From Maribacter zhoushanensis (GTDB lineage: Bacteria; Bacteroidota; Bacteroidia; Flavobacteriales; Flavobacteriaceae), in NCBI RefSeq assembly GCF_029350975.1, contig NZ_JARKMR010000002.1:780230-844229 (forward strand): 64,000 nucleotides of DNA, read 5' to 3'. A model generated the notes under the pieces. It had not been told where the DNA came from and did not search any database. It worked only from the letters and a program-made list of their open reading frames with translations. Made by a program: the position numbers and the translations under genes. This document shows positions 63,325 to 64,000 of this stretch, piece after piece. The stretch's first letter is position 1. Every line of letters starts with the position of its first letter.

Positions 63325-63919
63325 GTTACCCAACATTTTGAAATCAGGAATATACTTTACAAACAAAACCTTGAAATACGTTGCTTTCCCAAAGCGACCC
63401 TTGCCCAGCTGGCATTGTGTTTCATTTGAAATCGAACTTAAAGATATTAAGGTTTTAGCCCTTAGCCCTAGAATGAACTTTGATGATGACCTCACTTTTT
63501 TATTAATTGTTTCTAAGAATCATACAGTATTTTCTATTCCTCTTCATGGCGTAATTGAGTCGGGAATTCAAGAGCTCGAAAATTACTTTGAAATAAATTC
63601 TCTTGTCGAAGAAAAATTGAAATTTAAAGATGAAGAATATGATAGCGGTATTGTTGACAAAATTATTTTCCCCAAAAGTCACTATTGGCAGGACCTATTT
63701 CATAAAGACTGGAAACTCAAAATTCGTTGGATTTACGGAAAATTTTGGTCTAAAGCCTTTTATGGAAACCTAAAAATTGATACAGTCAAATAAAATTAAC
63801 CTTACAAATGGACATAACTCAGACGCAACGGTTGCGTAGATGGACTTTTTAGCCAGTTTGCGGATGTGCGTGTAAATCCTATGGAGAAGCTAACTCGGAC
63901 GGAAAAAACATTGGGTAAC
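63325..63919 (+). mobile_element. Cassette-like module 2 (orphan ORF bracketed by ~10 bp inverted repeats)
   Basis: GTTACCCAAC at 63325-63334 mirrors ATTGGGTAAC at 63910-63919, with nine of ten matching. As in module 1, the left end continues CAACATTTTG and the right end is preceded by AAAAAAC. The ORF at 63338-63793 starts four bases after the left repeat. A 15 bp palindrome (ACGCAAC-g-GTTGCGT, 63823-63837) lies between ORF and right end. Confidence 0.5.
63338..63793 (+). CDS. Orphan soluble protein in cassette-like module 2
   Basis: This 151-residue protein is of unrecognised family. The TTG at 63338 fits as start, directly at the module boundary, and gives MKSGIYFTNKTLKYV. It is a mixed alpha/beta protein with a central hydrophobic strand (LTFLLIVSKNHTVFSIPLHGVI), an acidic helix, and a Trp/Lys-rich C-terminus (WQDLFHKDWKLKIRWIYGKFWSKAF). 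No signal peptide, membrane helix or catalytic motif is seen. It resembles the many small orphan ORFs found in cassette arrays, but function cannot be given. Confidence 0.6.
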   Translation: MKSGIYFTNKTLKYVAFPKRPLPSWHCVSFEIELKDIKVLALSPRMNFDDDLTFLLIVSKNHTVFSIPLHGVIESGIQELENYFEINSLVEEKLKFKDEEYDSGIVDKIIFPKSHYWQDLFHKDWKLKIRWIYGKFWSKAFYGNLKIDTVK

Positions 63920-64000
63920 AAAACCTCCTATGAAAAGCCTTAGTCCAGTTTCTTAAAGTTAATTAATATTTTCTTTTTTGCCTTAAACCACCTTTTTTTC

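Noticed and set aside
62500..64000. Classical insertion sequence or complete integron
   Set aside because: No transposase, integrase or target-site duplication is visible. The terminal repeats differ between the two modules, which does not fit a single IS family.
1..64000. tRNA, rRNA and CRISPR arrays
   Set aside because: I looked for T-loop text (GGTTCGAATCC-like), rRNA blocks and regularly spaced repeats on both strands and found none.

Overview
This window reads as a 64 kb chromosomal segment of a flavobacterium (Bacteroidetes, family Flavobacteriaceae, probably marine). The evidence is AT-rich DNA, few recognisable Shine-Dalgarno sites, promoters of the Bacteroidetes TAnnTTTG type, TonB-dependent receptors with carboxypeptidase-regulatory domains, an HmuY-type lipoprotein, and gene neighbourhoods typical of that family. 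I found no rRNA, tRNA, CRISPR array, prophage or insertion sequence. Species cannot be fixed from the sequence alone.

Layout. 1-4.1 kb: the end of a leucine operon (leuC partial, leuD, a LeuA/CimA-type synthase, leuB) closed by a strong hairpin. 4.1-11.6 kb: a class C beta-lactamase-like hydrolase, an MFS exporter, a TonB receptor with a small secreted partner, and a GapN-type aldehyde dehydrogenase. 11.6-19.3 kb: a leftward ilv operon, ilvD-ilvB-(O-methyltransferase)-ilvN-ilvC-ilvA. With the leu genes it gives nearly the whole branched-chain amino acid pathway. 19.5-23.2 kb: a leftward operon of an Nramp-fold transporter plus 5-oxoprolinase subunits A, B and C. 23.4-36 kb: a small nuclease-fold-like protein, a membrane protein, YifB, penicillin acylase, DsbD, TilS, FMN reductase, a DUF1624-like membrane protein, dihydrolipoyl dehydrogenase and an Lrp regulator. 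36-39 kb: a methionine gamma-lyase-like enzyme and an NhaC-family transporter, divergent from Lrp.

39-41 kb: a peroxide-defence cluster (peroxiredoxin, thioredoxin, short conserved protein, Tpx). 41-47 kb: an envelope and division run (dgkA, ftsK, lolA, lptF/G) ending in a ribBA whose second domain looks dead. 47-51 kb: a KdnA-like sugar aminotransferase and a YyaL-type thioredoxin lipoprotein. 51.5-54 kb: a Fur/Zur-like regulator and a ZntA-type metal ATPase. 54-62.4 kb: a haem/iron acquisition locus, with a TonB receptor plus HmuY-like lipoprotein rightward, and DUF6607-like protein, periplasmic ankyrin protein, DUF2271 protein and PepSY-flavodoxin reductase leftward. The two arms share a divergent promoter carrying two Fur-box-like inverted repeats.

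The most unusual stretch is the right end, 62.6-63.9 kb. Two unrelated orphan ORFs are each bracketed by their own matching ~10 bp terminal inverted repeat of a shared consensus (GTTRYSCAAC). They are separated by a ~180 bp spacer that folds as a long imperfect palindrome. This looks like a cassette-type mobile or exchange system without a visible recombinase. Other oddities are an Nramp protein lacking the metal-site residues, an HmuY homologue with a single histidine and no methionine ligand, a RibBA without zinc cysteines, a degenerate duplicate of the yifB 3' end, and several dispersed palindromic repeats. No computation or database search was possible; family names rest on motif recognition.
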